Source: Escarpia spicata (Eukaryota > Annelida > Polychaeta > Sabellida > Siboglinidae). From it: DNA of 64,000 nucleotides. The stretch lies in the NCBI GenBank assembly GCA_963995525.1, contig OZ023209.1, positions 15,395,673-15,459,672 of the forward strand, written 5' to 3'. Below, piece after piece: positions 11,640-22,272 of the stretch; position 1 is the first letter of the stretch; every line of letters begins with the position of its first letter. A program made the position numbers and the translations under genes. The notes under the pieces were generated by a model. It was not told where the DNA came from, ran no database searches, and worked only from the letters and a program-made list of their open reading frames with translations.

Positions 11640-13067
11640 ACCTGCCATGATAATTAATATTTTTCAGATTAACCCATTTCCCTCATATTTCCTTGAAAAA
11701 TGTTGTAGAAAAGCTTCCTCTTGTGTTTATCTTTCCTTTTTTGAATGATCAACTGTTAAATCCATAATTTGATAAAATGTCCATCCGACACCGAAACCCA
11801 TGTTAGCCGAAGAATTCACAATTAAAAGTCATATATACCCAGTAACACATCAACATTTTATTTTGATATCATATCATAATAATTGTGTTATGAATGTGAC
11901 TCTGGAACATGTTAAATCATCGAACATTGAAATGTCATCTAAATGTCATGCAAAGGCTGTATCAGGGTACATACATGTGGTCTATTTTCAACAAACTCCG
12001 GTTTGGCTTTGCTCAAAAAGTATGAATATAATGCTTAACAATGAAGTTTCTCATTGCTTCACCATGTTCACTCTTGCAAGAAATATTTGCAGGATTCTTG
12101 GTCAGTTTGTACAAAATCTGTATCAGGTATCTTTAGACCACATGTTCTGCTGGAGGAACATGTGTTTTGGTGAAACAAGGTCTGCTTCTTAATGACAGAA
12201 AAGTCATTCTTGTTGCGGAAATAATTGACTCCAGGTGCATCCTGCTCTAGGAAAGTCATTAGAGTCTTGTGCAACATGCGAGACAATTCCTATGAACCAG
12301 TAGTTATATTCTCTACTGTAGGCAGCATACCACTGCCCTACCTTGATGGAAAATAATAGGCTTACTCTGATTGGTACTCTCGGCAGTGGACATGGTGGAA
12401 TCAACGTTTTATTTAGGTTCATAGGAGTTGTCATACTTAGTTTCATGGAATGGTGGCAGGGCATTACCAACATTTGACCTTTTGTAAAATTGTATCCAGC
12501 AAAATGGTTACATCTGATCCATGTTGGTTTTAATATTGGATGGAAAGTTTTAGTGTCGGATGGGCAGGGTTTTGGTGTCGGATGGAAACTTTTTTCTCTT
12601 GTGATATTCAATAGCGAAATAGTCAAATCAATTTTTTTCACTATGTGGACAAACTTTACCATAAAATTTATAGCTTAATGTGTTTTTCCATACCTAAAAA
12701 TTGTATCTCTATTTTGAGAAAACTATAAAAATTTCTAAGAGACTCGCATACATTATGTTAATTATCCCAAAGAATGAGGGAGTTTGATTGGCCAATTCAG
12801 ATTGGAAATTATTTGCCAAAAGTTTTTGTCATAATTTGGGAAAATTATAATATCAAAGATCTCACGAGAATTTTTATGTGGATTTATTAGCAATGTCCAT
12901 CCGACACCAAAACTCACATAAATGTTCTCCTTTCTATTAGAAAAAAGGCTATAAAATCAACATCGAACAAGATATTAACAAACTGAAAGTTGTTCCTGAA
13001 AGAGTATTCATATGGGTATTAGAAACAATGAATAGTTTTGCCTTGATAATGATTTACATTTTTGGGG
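11640..13067. other. Non-coding region with a repeated 17-bp motif
   Basis: No supported gene. CCATCCGACACC followed by A/G-AAAC occurs at about 11781 and 12898 on the plus strand. Its complement GTTTTGGTGTCGGATGG occurs at about 12568, with a second GTGTCGGATGG at about 12553. The spacing suggests ends or internal motifs of an unrecognised repeat. Confidence 0.4.
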
Positions 13068-13071
13068 TCTG

Positions 13072-13756
13072 GTGAGATACATTTTGAAACACACCCTTGT
13101 GCAAACAGCAGTACATTCTACAACGACGAAGAACACTCTACTAGTAGGGGATGACACAGATCTAGTCGTCCTCCTCTGCGTCCATGCTGATCCAAATACC
13201 CATGACTTGTTCATGCACAGTGAGGCAAAATCAACTACAATGAAATGGAACATCAAGGCCATAAAAGACCAACTAGGCAAGGATGTATGTGACAACATCT
13301 TTTTCATCCATGCTGTATTAGGATGTGACACCACGTCCGGTTATATGGCGTTGGAAAAGGACCACCACTGAAGAAACTTGGCTCCTGCCTGCATTTCCAG
13401 CGACGAGCCGAACTGTTTCGAAAGCATGATATATCAACAGAAAAGGTTGTAATAGCAGGGGACAGGGCGCTTGTGTGTCTCTACAATGACAAACCAGAAG
13501 ACAGTTTGGATTCTCTGAGGTATGTAGATGGTTCTGTAAAATGTGATCTTGTTCCCGTCATAACAGACCTGCCTCCAGCACCGAATGTCCTGCACGTAAT
13601 CAGACGTATATAACTGCTCCACAGGTTGCAGTACTGCAAGGTGCACATGCTAGAAAGAACAACTTCGTGTGTTCCCCTGCGCGTGGTCAATGCCGGGGCT
13701 CAGGTTGCTCGAACTCAGTCTTGGGTGACGCCAGTGATGATGAGGAAGATAAGTAG
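13072..13756 (+). pseudogene. Broken copy of a repetitive invertebrate protein family (GDDTDL / HA.LGCDTTS, Cys-rich C-terminus)
   Basis: The first frame reads LVGDDTDLVVLLCVHAD ... KWNIKAIKDQLGKDVC ... FFIHAVLGCDTTSGY. A +1 shift near 13345 leads to GVGKGPPLKKLGSCLHFQRR ... KVVIAGDRALVCLY ... SLDSLRYVDG. A further shift near 13510-13560 leads to LPPAPNVLHVIRR and a cysteine-rich end, CSTGCSTARCTC, then after another break GQCRGSGCSNS. I recall this architecture as a multi-copy, function-unknown family in cnidarians, molluscs and lancelets, probably transposon-associated. At least three disruptions make this copy a pseudogene. Confidence 0.7.
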
Positions 13757-13939
13757 TCGTGCGTTTGTTGATGGAGAAACAAAATCAAAACTAGTCTTTA
13801 TTAACATAATGACTATTATAATTTATGACTTCATGATATACAAACACTAGTTCTGTTTTCAACAAAGACATGTAGTCAAGACTGTTTTGAATGTTGCAGT
13901 AATTAGCGCAACATGTTGCCACATACTTGTTGTATATGT

Positions 13940-14527
13940 TAAATGTACATAATTCGGCGATTATCCCTGAATTAAGCTTTTGGGCTAGGTTAATGTAGTG
14001 TGTTTTGACATTACACCAACGGTTCATTATAATTAGTATATGCAATGTTATCCTACTAAATGTATTTGTGTTATGTGTACGACTGATGCTGACAAGAACA
14101 GCATGCTTATATACAGAGAGTAGTCATGTTATATGGGAGATAATTCGGCGATTTACCACAGTTAAGCCTATCAGCTAGATTCACATGTTTCTGCTTGACC
14201 TTATATCAAATGTTTGTTATACACAATGTTCCCCAATTAAATGTATTATGTTACCTATACAATTGATGCCCATGACAGTAGCACACTTATATACAGAGTA
14301 CAATAATGTAATTTGGGAGTTAATATGACGATTTTACTATAATTAAGCCTTTGGGCTAGATTAATGGATTTATGTTTTGACCTTACATCAGTGGTTCATT
14401 ATAATTATGATTATGCACATTATTTCACTATTAAATGTATTTGTGTTATGTTCCATATACGATTGATGTTCATGACAGTGACGTACTTATATGCAGAGAA
14501 TAATCATACTATATGGAAGACAAACTG
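13940..14527. repeat. ~185-bp tandem (satellite-like) repeat, three units
   Basis: TTAAGCyTwTsrGCTAG recurs at about 13972, 14163 and 14343. Each unit also carries a block like ACTTATATrCAGAG near its end (14107, 14288, 14487). The units are diverged (roughly 70-75% by eye). A partial unit may precede at about 13860. It follows directly on the pseudogene. Confidence 0.75.
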
Positions 14528-14529
14528 GA

Positions 14530-15640
14530 GATGTAAGTCCAACTAGTCGTGCAATTTATGTGATACAAAGAAATAATTTCATAGAAAAAGTTATTCAACA
14601 TTAAAATATTTTAATGTATGTATATGTTATTATGATTTCTGAACATATGTGTATATTTACGAACACCCATTTAAATAATTTGGGGTTTACAGAAACATTA
14701 TCGTGTTCATTCTTTTTCCCGATAGTAAAATCGTGACGAAATCGCGCAGGAAAAAGCTACTGAGGGGCTCCCAACATATGGGTTATTTTGACAAAGTTCC
14801 CCAAATTTTAGAAGCGAAGATTTTTGATATGTTATCTAGGATATACGCCTGCTATTACAACTGCAAAAATTGCTTTTGTTGCAATAATTTTGTTCCAATA
14901 TGACCCTATTGTGGCCATAAAAGTCCTTGACTAAAAGGCCTTGTCGCTAGATGGAAGAGCTGTGCGATAACTGTTTCTATTCCGTAGAAAACGACCTGGT
15001 TCAATACAAGCAACGGTTCAATATAGACAACCTCCCCCTACATATATCGAAACATCAATCGCCATGTTCCTATTATTATTATTATGTTTTAATTTAATTA
15101 TTCCATTAATACGAGGCGTTTTACCGGTAATAGTAGTAATATGTATGAATAGCTTCTCCGTTTACGCACAGAACAATGACCACAGCGTTGTATGCAACAG
15201 CACAACTTTTACGGTTCCTACTCAAGTCGGCACGAACACAGATGTTCACGTAAGTACAAATGTATCTACATTAATTTTCGTCAACAACTATATAGTGTAG
15301 TGGAAAAGTAGTTTATAATCAAATACACCAGCCTTTCAGAAATGCATACATGGCAAGAACGAGTTTAAAGCGTACGCCGACAACGTAGGCGACATTTTGA
15401 AAAGACAATAGGCCTAAATTTGTTTGTATGAATTGTAGACAGCCGAGGGCGCAACATGACTGGACGTTAGGCCTAATGTTCTCTCTGTGTAGGCTATCTC
15501 TCTACTCCTTAGAACAACTTGTTTGCATAGTTTGCTAGACATATGTTATAATACAATAACGGACGTTTATCTAATGAATGCTGCATACTGTGTAACCAAT
15601 GCGTTTTGTTAACGTAATCATGTTTTTTTATTCAACGTCC
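14530..15640. other. Mostly featureless upstream region, one small ORF
   Basis: AT-rich sequence upstream of the SYCE1-like gene. Apart from the doubtful signal-peptide-like ORF at 15064 I see nothing supportable. Confidence 0.35.
15064..15251 (+). CDS. Possible first exon of a secreted or membrane protein (doubtful)
   Basis: An ATG opens a frame with a strongly hydrophobic start (MFLLLLLCFNLIIPLI) resembling a signal peptide. A polar stretch with N-glycosylation-like Asn-Ser-Thr follows, and then a strong splice donor CAC/GTAAGT at 15252. The Leu run is encoded by a (TTA)n run, and no following exon was found before the SYCE1-like gene begins. It may be chance. Confidence 0.2.
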
Positions 15641-15646
15641 AAACAT

Positions 15647-15698
15647 GCCCTCTGTCGGATTATTCGGTAGACGTAAAACTGTCAATCCGATAGAGGGC
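15647..15698. promoter_or_regulatory. Inverted repeat upstream of the SYCE1-like start
   Basis: Arms GCCCTCTGTCGGATT (15647-15661) and AATCCGATAGAGGGC (15684-15698) are complementary with one mismatch around a 22-nt loop. It lies about 55 bp before the proposed start codon, so it falls in the promoter or 5' UTR. Its function is unknown. Confidence 0.6.
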
Positions 15699-15751
15699 GA
15701 CATCTTACAGACGCGCATGAGCACATGAATATTTCGTTGTTGAAAATAAAC

Positions 15752-16277
15752 ATGGCATCGCCGAAAATAAAAGTGGACAATTTGTTCAGCAGTCTCAAAG
15801 AATTGCAACAAGGCCGATCGCGTCTGGAACAGAATTTGGAGGAACTTCGCGCAAAGAAACACGGCCTTGAAACCGCTCTCGAGGAAGCGTCTGCGAAGCA
15901 CGCCCAAGTGAAGGACGTCAACCTAAAAATGAAAGAGACGCTCAAAATTGCGCAGCACAAAGTCGCCCAAACCCAACAACAACAGGCGAGCATACAGGCA
16001 GATGCTGAAGTTAAAGGCAAACGCATAAAGCAGCTGAACAAACAGATTGAAGAAGAGCGAGACAAACAGACAGACGAGACGCTGAAATTTGGCGAAACGT
16101 TAGCCGATCTTGCCGAACGCTTTACTAGCGCGAGGAATTTCCACTCGGATGAAAATCTCAAGCAGCAGATACTGGAAACTGAAAGAGAAACAGCCGGATT
16201 TTATGCCACCGCAGCAGACTACTTGGCGGAAACCGAACAGCTGCAAAAGCAGCTATCTAAAAGTGCAAAGGAACAAG
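15752..16277 (+). CDS. SYCE1: SYCE1-like exon 1
   Basis: Encodes residues 1-175, with heptad-rich Leu/Glu/Lys/Gln sequence from the ninth residue. GC content is higher than the flanks. The frame could run on to 16345, but codons after 16277 lose coding character and enter a transposon at 16311. The donor is CAAG/GTGATC. Confidence 0.7.
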
Positions 16278-18236
16278 GTGATCTTCTGTTTATGAAATTA
16301 TCATTGCCTCCAGACCTGGGCCTGGGGCCGAGTACATTTTCATGAGTACAAATACGAGTACGAGTAATTTGACGATGCCGATGGATAAGTATGAGTACGA
16401 GTACATTGCTAAAAGCTGAGTACGAGTACAAGTACGAGTACATTCTCACGAGTACGAGTACATTAACAAAAATAGAAATATTAAGTAATAACGTATTTTA
16501 AAATTATAAATTAATCTAATTTATATAACTCAGCACAAGTGAATATGCAATGGCAGTTGATACATTTTTTATGAGGAAAACTAAAAAAAATCTATTTCAT
16601 TAACAATGAAATTCACTTAATTGGCATCGTATGATCTTATCATCTATTTGCCCTTTCACCGAATGAACATAGTTGAGTAACAGGCTCAGAATCCCCTTTG
16701 GACTTTTTAGTCAGGCGGGATTATACTAGTGTAGGAGACAGTCTGACTTGAGCCACATTACTACTACAGAGAAAGACTGGCAGTTCTTGTTTTTATCAGT
16801 TATACTGTCAGCCACTGTCAAGTGGTATGGTCTCCATACTACCCCAAAGGCATTTCCTGTGTAACTGGTGGGTTAACTGCTAATTGGCTCTTTGTGGACA
16901 TCCTGGTGGCTTAATTAAACAAACAAGTTTATGGCCTGAACTGATAGCCTACAATTATTGTTTGCTTAACAGTGTGTTTCTGACTGGGAAAAGATGCTGC
17001 CTGTTGCCACGTTTGGGTATCATAGTCATGGTTATCAGAGAATGAGGATGTACTATGTGTAGGGATGGTAAGGTGGTATTCTATCAGAAATAACAAAGTA
17101 TTATAAAAATAGTTGAACATTAAAATATTTCAGGAAAGTTTCATTTTATAACCAAATATATTTATTTTCCCCAGTACGTATTGACAAAGTACTCGGATGT
17201 ATTCGTAAAATCTTAGTACAATGAGTACGAGTTCATGACCAATATGTTTTATGAGTACGAGTACTTCAAAAATGTACTCGAGTACACGAGTACCAAGCAC
17301 TTTGGCCCCAGGTCCGATTGCCTCGCACTGTCATTGACATCATTATTAATTATTTACTTGTACCTGAAAGTTGGAAGTTTTTTTAGGAACCTCAGTGGCA
17401 ATGGGGGAGCAGTTGAAGGTGGTAAGGGAGTCTCAAGAGTCATCCAAGGGGGTGCAATTGAACGTCTCAAGGGTGGTGTAGCTGGAGGTTTTGGGGAGTG
17501 CAATTGGAGGCCTAAATGCTTGACTCATGGAGAGTGCAGTTGGAGGTTATTGTGGGAGCTTCAAGCCAAGAGGGTGCAGTTGGAGGTCTGAAGACGGGTA
17601 CAGTTATTTTTTTGGGGAGCCTGCAATCGCAGGTCGGTAAATGCCCCACCAGGCCCACATTAACCACAAGCATTATAGGGCCTCTTCGCTTCTAGTTCTC
17701 TGTACCAGTTGTTTTTTATTGTCCTTCCTCTTGCCTTGGGTGTTCCATACATGTTCACGATGATATTTCTTGTAATACAAATGTACGTTGGGTTGCCGTT
17801 GGCGTCTCAAGAATATGACTTATCCAGGACCAGATCCATGTTCTCCTAATTTGATATTTTGTTCTCGGTACATTTGTCCTTTCCTATCTTTAGAAACAGT
17901 GTAATGCATCATTAGGTATTAATTAGTTTCCAACTACTACATAATATAAACAAAATATTATTTCCTTAGAATTCATCTTACACATAAACATAATTATTAC
18001 TTACTGCATGTCGTAGCAAACTAACAGTAATTTGTGATATTTTATCAGAGACAGCAGAAGAAAAAGCCAAGGAGATGGGCATTAACAAAGATGATCAAAC
18101 GGTGCTGATGCAAGTGTTTGATGATGAATTCAGCCTTGGGACAAGGTTAACGGACACTTTGATGAATGAAGCAGACCAGTTGGAGAGGAAACTTGAAGAA
18201 TTACAGCTGTCTGGAAGTGGTGACACTCAAATGTAA
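15752..18236 (+). CDS. SYCE1: SYCE1-like synaptonemal complex central element protein (two exons)
   Basis: The coding parts 15752-16277 and 18049-18236 join in phase 1 (donor CAAG/GTGATC, acceptor ATCAG/AG) to give about 237 residues, nearly all coiled coil. From memory of mammalian SYCE1, matching features include MKETLKI, RIKQLNKQIEEERDKQ, and NFHSDENLKQQI, in the same order as SYCE1's KQETLRI, RISALNLQIEEEKNKQ and DFHMPERLAKEI. SYCE1 sits in the central element of the synaptonemal complex in meiotic nuclei. An upstream in-frame ATG (15725) would add nine residues; MASPKIKV at 15752 fits better. The mammalian protein is longer at both ends. Another long coiled-coil protein remains possible. 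The intron contains a hAT-like element. Confidence 0.62.
16311..17316. mobile_element. hAT-like non-autonomous transposon, 8-bp target duplication
   Basis: The 1006-bp element is flanked by identical 8-bp repeats ATTGCCTC (16303-16310 and 17317-17324). The left end is CAGACCTGGGCCTGGGGCC and the right end reads inward CGGACCTGGGGCC. The subterminal regions are crowded with GAGTAC words in both orientations (16330-16460 and 17175-17300), as expected of transposase-binding repeats. There is no coding capacity. It lies 33 bp inside the SYCE1-like intron. Confidence 0.85.
17395..17640. repeat. Degenerate minisatellite, GTGCAGTTGGAGG type
   Basis: Words such as GGGTGCAGTTGGAGGT and GTGCAATTGGAGG recur every 35-50 bp, with spacers containing CTCAAGAG or TTCAAGCCAAG. 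Similar arrays occur at 29500-29615 and 37190-37335. Confidence 0.65.
18049..18236 (+). CDS. SYCE1: SYCE1-like exon 2 (terminal)
   Basis: After acceptor TTTTATCAG/AG, 61 codons read ETAEEKAKEMGINKDD ... NEADQLERKLEELQLSG and stop at TAA (18234-18236). Its acidic/leucine pattern continues the coiled coil of exon 1, and phase 1 agrees. Confidence 0.68.
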
Positions 18237-18437
18237 ATTAAATTGCATTTTTGTAAAATACATCAATATCAGATTCCGACATTTGTATCTGAAATAGACT
18301 ATTAAAACTCCACAGCAATTAGTTGTTTTTGAATTTTAACTGTGTATCATTTGTTCTTGTTTATGTTATTTATTATATTAGGTTGTCCTTTTTGTGTTTG
18401 TTTTTTCCTAACAAAAAATGCTGTGGTTTAAATATTT

Positions 18438-18443
18438 AATAAA
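18438..18443 (+). terminator. Polyadenylation signal AATAAA
   Basis: AATAAA about 200 nt after the SYCE1-like stop codon, in an AT-rich 3' flank. Plausible but unproven. Confidence 0.45.
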
Positions 18444-19796
18444 TAATATGTTATAAATATGTAATAGTCACTTCCCTCCAGAAACATGTAGAATGTTGAA
18501 CATCACTTATATATAATTATAAATATCTGGTAATAGTATAATTAATACATTACTTATGTGTAAAGGAAAACAAATAAAACCTCGGTCATATAAGTCATGT
18601 ATCTTTGTTTACATTCATAATGCTTTAAATTTATTGAAATATTTTAAACAGTATTATTTACAGAGTACGTGTGATACAGACAAACAAATAAAATTTCTCC
18701 GGGAAAACTTAATTCATGTAAGATTTTCCCGACATGAACATTCATGACCTTCCCAATCATGTCCTGCTGTTAAACCACTAAATACGTTGTCCCGTCCTAC
18801 TGGCAAACAAGAACACAAGTATTCCTTAAACCTTTTAATATGCAACATTTTCATTGTAAGAACAAACTTGAAAACTATAATCATCTTCACTAATTTCAAT
18901 AGTGGCTAACGTAAATACAGCTGTCACACTTGTAACTTGGTTTTAATGGATAACGGCAACGTGTTCACATATAAATATTTTGTTAATCACCTGTGAAGCT
19001 ATAACAACAAAACTAATTAAAACAATCTACAAATAAACTAAAAGAAACTAAATTACAATCAATTGACACTGTTTTCAGTAAGATGTCCCATTATCGCAGG
19101 ATTAACACCAGTAAAAAGTGACCTCTAACCGGTACACCATAAATTAAACAATATGAATATCTCAAGTGAAATTCAACATTAATAGTCATTCACATTAAGC
19201 AAATTTTGAATAAAATAACCACAGATGTCCTGTTGATGATACGGACATTCTTAGAGTTTATAGGCAACATTGACGTGAAATTAAAACATGATGAGATGAG
19301 GAAGTACTTAACGATACATTTAACAAACACCATCTGCACAAATTAAGTCAAACTACAAGACGACTGAATGTCAAAAATACATAAAACAATCCTGCAAAAT
19401 GTATTTGGCAGAACCGTTCATATACAAATTATATTATAAGCACCTCTGTTGCCAAGAGAGAAACCTACTGGGCACCCATTCTACAAATGGTGTCTTGTAT
19501 TTTTAGTTTTACCAATTCAACATCTTAAATGTATTAAGTTGGATGCAGGTAGAAAACACTGCATACACCAATAGACAGTGGATGTCAACTGTCACTATCA
19601 ACTCCAGTTCACCAACAACAATTTGGTGACTTCTTGATGACCGGGAAAGAACTGTCCGTTACTTTCGTAGTGGAGGTCCTTCACTCGATCACTAGCATCT
19701 GTCGGAACAATAGCCACTTCTACAGAAAGATGCAATACATAAAACACACAACTGTAGAAATCAAAAACTTTCATTTTACAAACGTATTCTACCTGG

Positions 19797-19871
19797 TAAA
19801 GGCTTTCGTCGAACGTTTACTTCATCAGTACAATATCGATGACGCTGAATGACGTTCGATGAAAGCCTTTA
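19797..19871. repeat. Inverted repeat hairpin
   Basis: TAAAGGCTTTCGTCGAACGT (19797-19816) is complementary to ACGTTCGATGAAAGCCTTTA (19852-19871) at 19 of 20 positions, with a 35-nt loop. This may be the remnant of a small MITE or an RNA hairpin. Confidence 0.75.
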
Positions 19872-21689
19872 GCAAGAAAAAATGTTTTGGATGTGCAAAA
19901 TGAGTTTTTGATTTGAAAAAATAACTCCTGAAGAATGTTCAGTAATAACACAACTGTAGAATTATTCTATGCACAAATTAAGCACCATGGCTGCGATGGT
20001 CCTCACCGTTACAACAATCGCCAAACATCAATGTGTATTTGTCTACAGTACTGTTAGTTCTTCAAAAATGTCCCATTCAAAACGCAAGGCATATATAACT
20101 AACAGTTGTAACATTAATTGGAGTATTTAAAAATTCACCACTGTATAGAGGACATGGACATCTGTTTTTCACATGTTCAGAACATGGCAAGGTAGGCTTA
20201 CACTGTTACAGAAACTTGCTGCCAAGCCAAGTATGGGAAGCTTCAGTGATTGCTACACAAGCTCAATATAATTTTTTGCTGCCCGTATCAAATGTTAATA
20301 TAAAATTATATTTTAAAGGACCCTGTATTGTCATGTTGAATCGGAACCCTAAACATTTTAGGGGGAAGATTGTTTCATTGGGGCAATGTTACTGTCCCTA
20401 TAGAAACCCTGGACATTTATGACTTACAACAAAACAACTGATCATTGTTTGCCTAGTGCAACAGCATGCATGTAAACAGCTAACCCACTAACCTACTGGG
20501 GTGTTTCAATAAAACAAACATGTCTAACCCCTGTAAATTACCACTTCACACAAAATCATTGACCATTCACTGGTGTTATCATCTTAATGTTAATACAAAC
20601 TGGATATAAGTAAAACAAGATATACAAACAATGATTCTCCATGTTTTAAAACAACAGATTCTATCCAATCACCCAAGTCAAGATTACATGGTGAAATAAA
20701 TGCTGCCTTTCATAATTATTGCTCAATCATGACGATAACCCTGCCTCACCAGTGAAACAGAACCTCTATAATGCAGCATTGTCATTAGTGATAGACAATG
20801 GTTGCTACTCTGCCATAGTTTAATACAGTACACGTATGAAGTTTGTTAACAAACTTACAGAAATAGTTTTGACAACTATTAACACAGACAGTGTATAGAA
20901 GCTAAATGGACTTGACCTCAAATGGAATGTGCACATATGGCAACATACCACCTGAAATCGTTGAGCATTTTATTTACAATGCATTTTTTATCCCATACCC
21001 CATGGAAAAAAAAGTAACCTTCATATCTAGCTAACAGAGGGGCCCTGTATTATCTGATTGAGAATCCTAAATAGTTTGTTGCTTTGCTTGCATGTTGCAC
21101 TCAACAAAAAAGGACTATAATTATAAAACAACTGGTTTTCAATTTTGACCTCGTAAGAGATGATCTCATACGATTGCAGTCCAAAAAAAGTTAAATGCAT
21201 CTACCATCAATTAATTAAAACCACCCCCATTCCACACCCCAATACATGGTGCCTGACTTGCGATTTTTACAATCCAAAATTACAATTAGGCTAGGTGGCC
21301 TCACTGCAGCAATCAAAATATTTTCCCAGCAATACATGGTGATGACCAAGCTCCCCCATATAATGCTTAGCATATTCTGCAACTACCCATAAAAAGTTAT
21401 CACATTACAAACAAAATATATACCTGAGTGCACATGACAGGGTGTTTGAGCAATCTGTGCATGAGGCAAGTTAAATTAACAGAAGCTGATGAGACACACA
21501 ATACATGTTACCCAACATTGATTATATGTCACAAACTCCACATTGTGGAACTCTGCCAGAGGTGAGATGAGATCAATGTCGACACAGATCTGGGGTCATG
21601 CTAAACCCAATGAGTTTAACATTCGCGTGCTTACAAAACCGTTTCGCTCATATAATGATGGACTGAAAATATATCTTGTGACACACTGC

Positions 21690-21695
21690 TTTATT
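21690..21695 (-). terminator. Candidate FBXO9 polyadenylation signal
   Basis: TTTATT on the plus strand is AATAAA on the minus strand, about 460 nt beyond the FBXO9 stop codon. It is the first such hexamer noticed after the stop; more distal ones exist. Confidence 0.35.
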
Positions 21696-22157
21696 TAGGA
21701 TGAACATTTTCAGTGCGAGGCCGACCTGAATATGGGTTTATGAACTTAATTATTATCTTGAAACCTACTTGATCTAACCAAGTACACAGTGTATCATGTT
21801 ATTTGCTGGAAAAACACCAATTAAATTTCAATGGGACTTTGCAAAACCACCTATCATAGCATTTCTAAGATTATCATGTTACGAAGGTAACCCTATGTTT
21901 ATGGTCAAACAAACTGCTTATTACGTCATAAATCACCTTTTGAAATAAATGTATGTTTGGTCAAAATATGATGATTGGTTTAAGAAATACCAAAGTCTGT
22001 AACCCAATTGCAGATCAGTCTCCCCTTAAATGCTTTTTGTTAACAGCCATTGTTTTGGTGACATAGGATAGTGGTCAGTTCTGAGTAGTGACCAGTGACA
22101 ACTGACCACTGTCACACATCTCAGATAGATGACCATCCTGGTCCCGGGTGTGGTCAC

Positions 22158-22272
22158 TCACTCAAGTGGACTATCGCTGACCGCCAAGTAGCTACGTACA
22201 ATGGAGAAGTGCAGTATGGGATAGCTCTTGTTGTTCAGTTCAAACTCGGCCACTGACTCCTCATCAGTTTCC
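22158..22272 (-). CDS. FBXO9: FBXO9 exon 14 (terminal)
   Basis: Acceptor TATTTCAG/G, then [20 protein letters not shown] ... [12 protein letters not shown] and TGA (22160-22158). Human counterpart: [33 protein letters not shown] at the C-terminus. Confidence 0.93.

Larger units (their letters stand above)
18450..22150. other. Long AT-rich interval: FBXO9 3' UTR and/or intergenic DNA
   Basis: No coding exon was found on either strand. Part of the right side is presumably the FBXO9 3' UTR (minus strand). Otherwise it holds only a hairpin at 19797 and AT-rich unique sequence. Confidence 0.45.

Noticed and set aside
11800..12662. Open frames of 130-152 codons on both strands
   Set aside because: No domain, no splice context, AT-rich codon use, and overlap with a repeated motif; likely chance.
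15682..16161. Minus-strand frame of 159 codons
   Set aside because: Antisense shadow of the SYCE1-like exon 1, rich in Ser/Cys as expected from complemented Glu/Ala codons.
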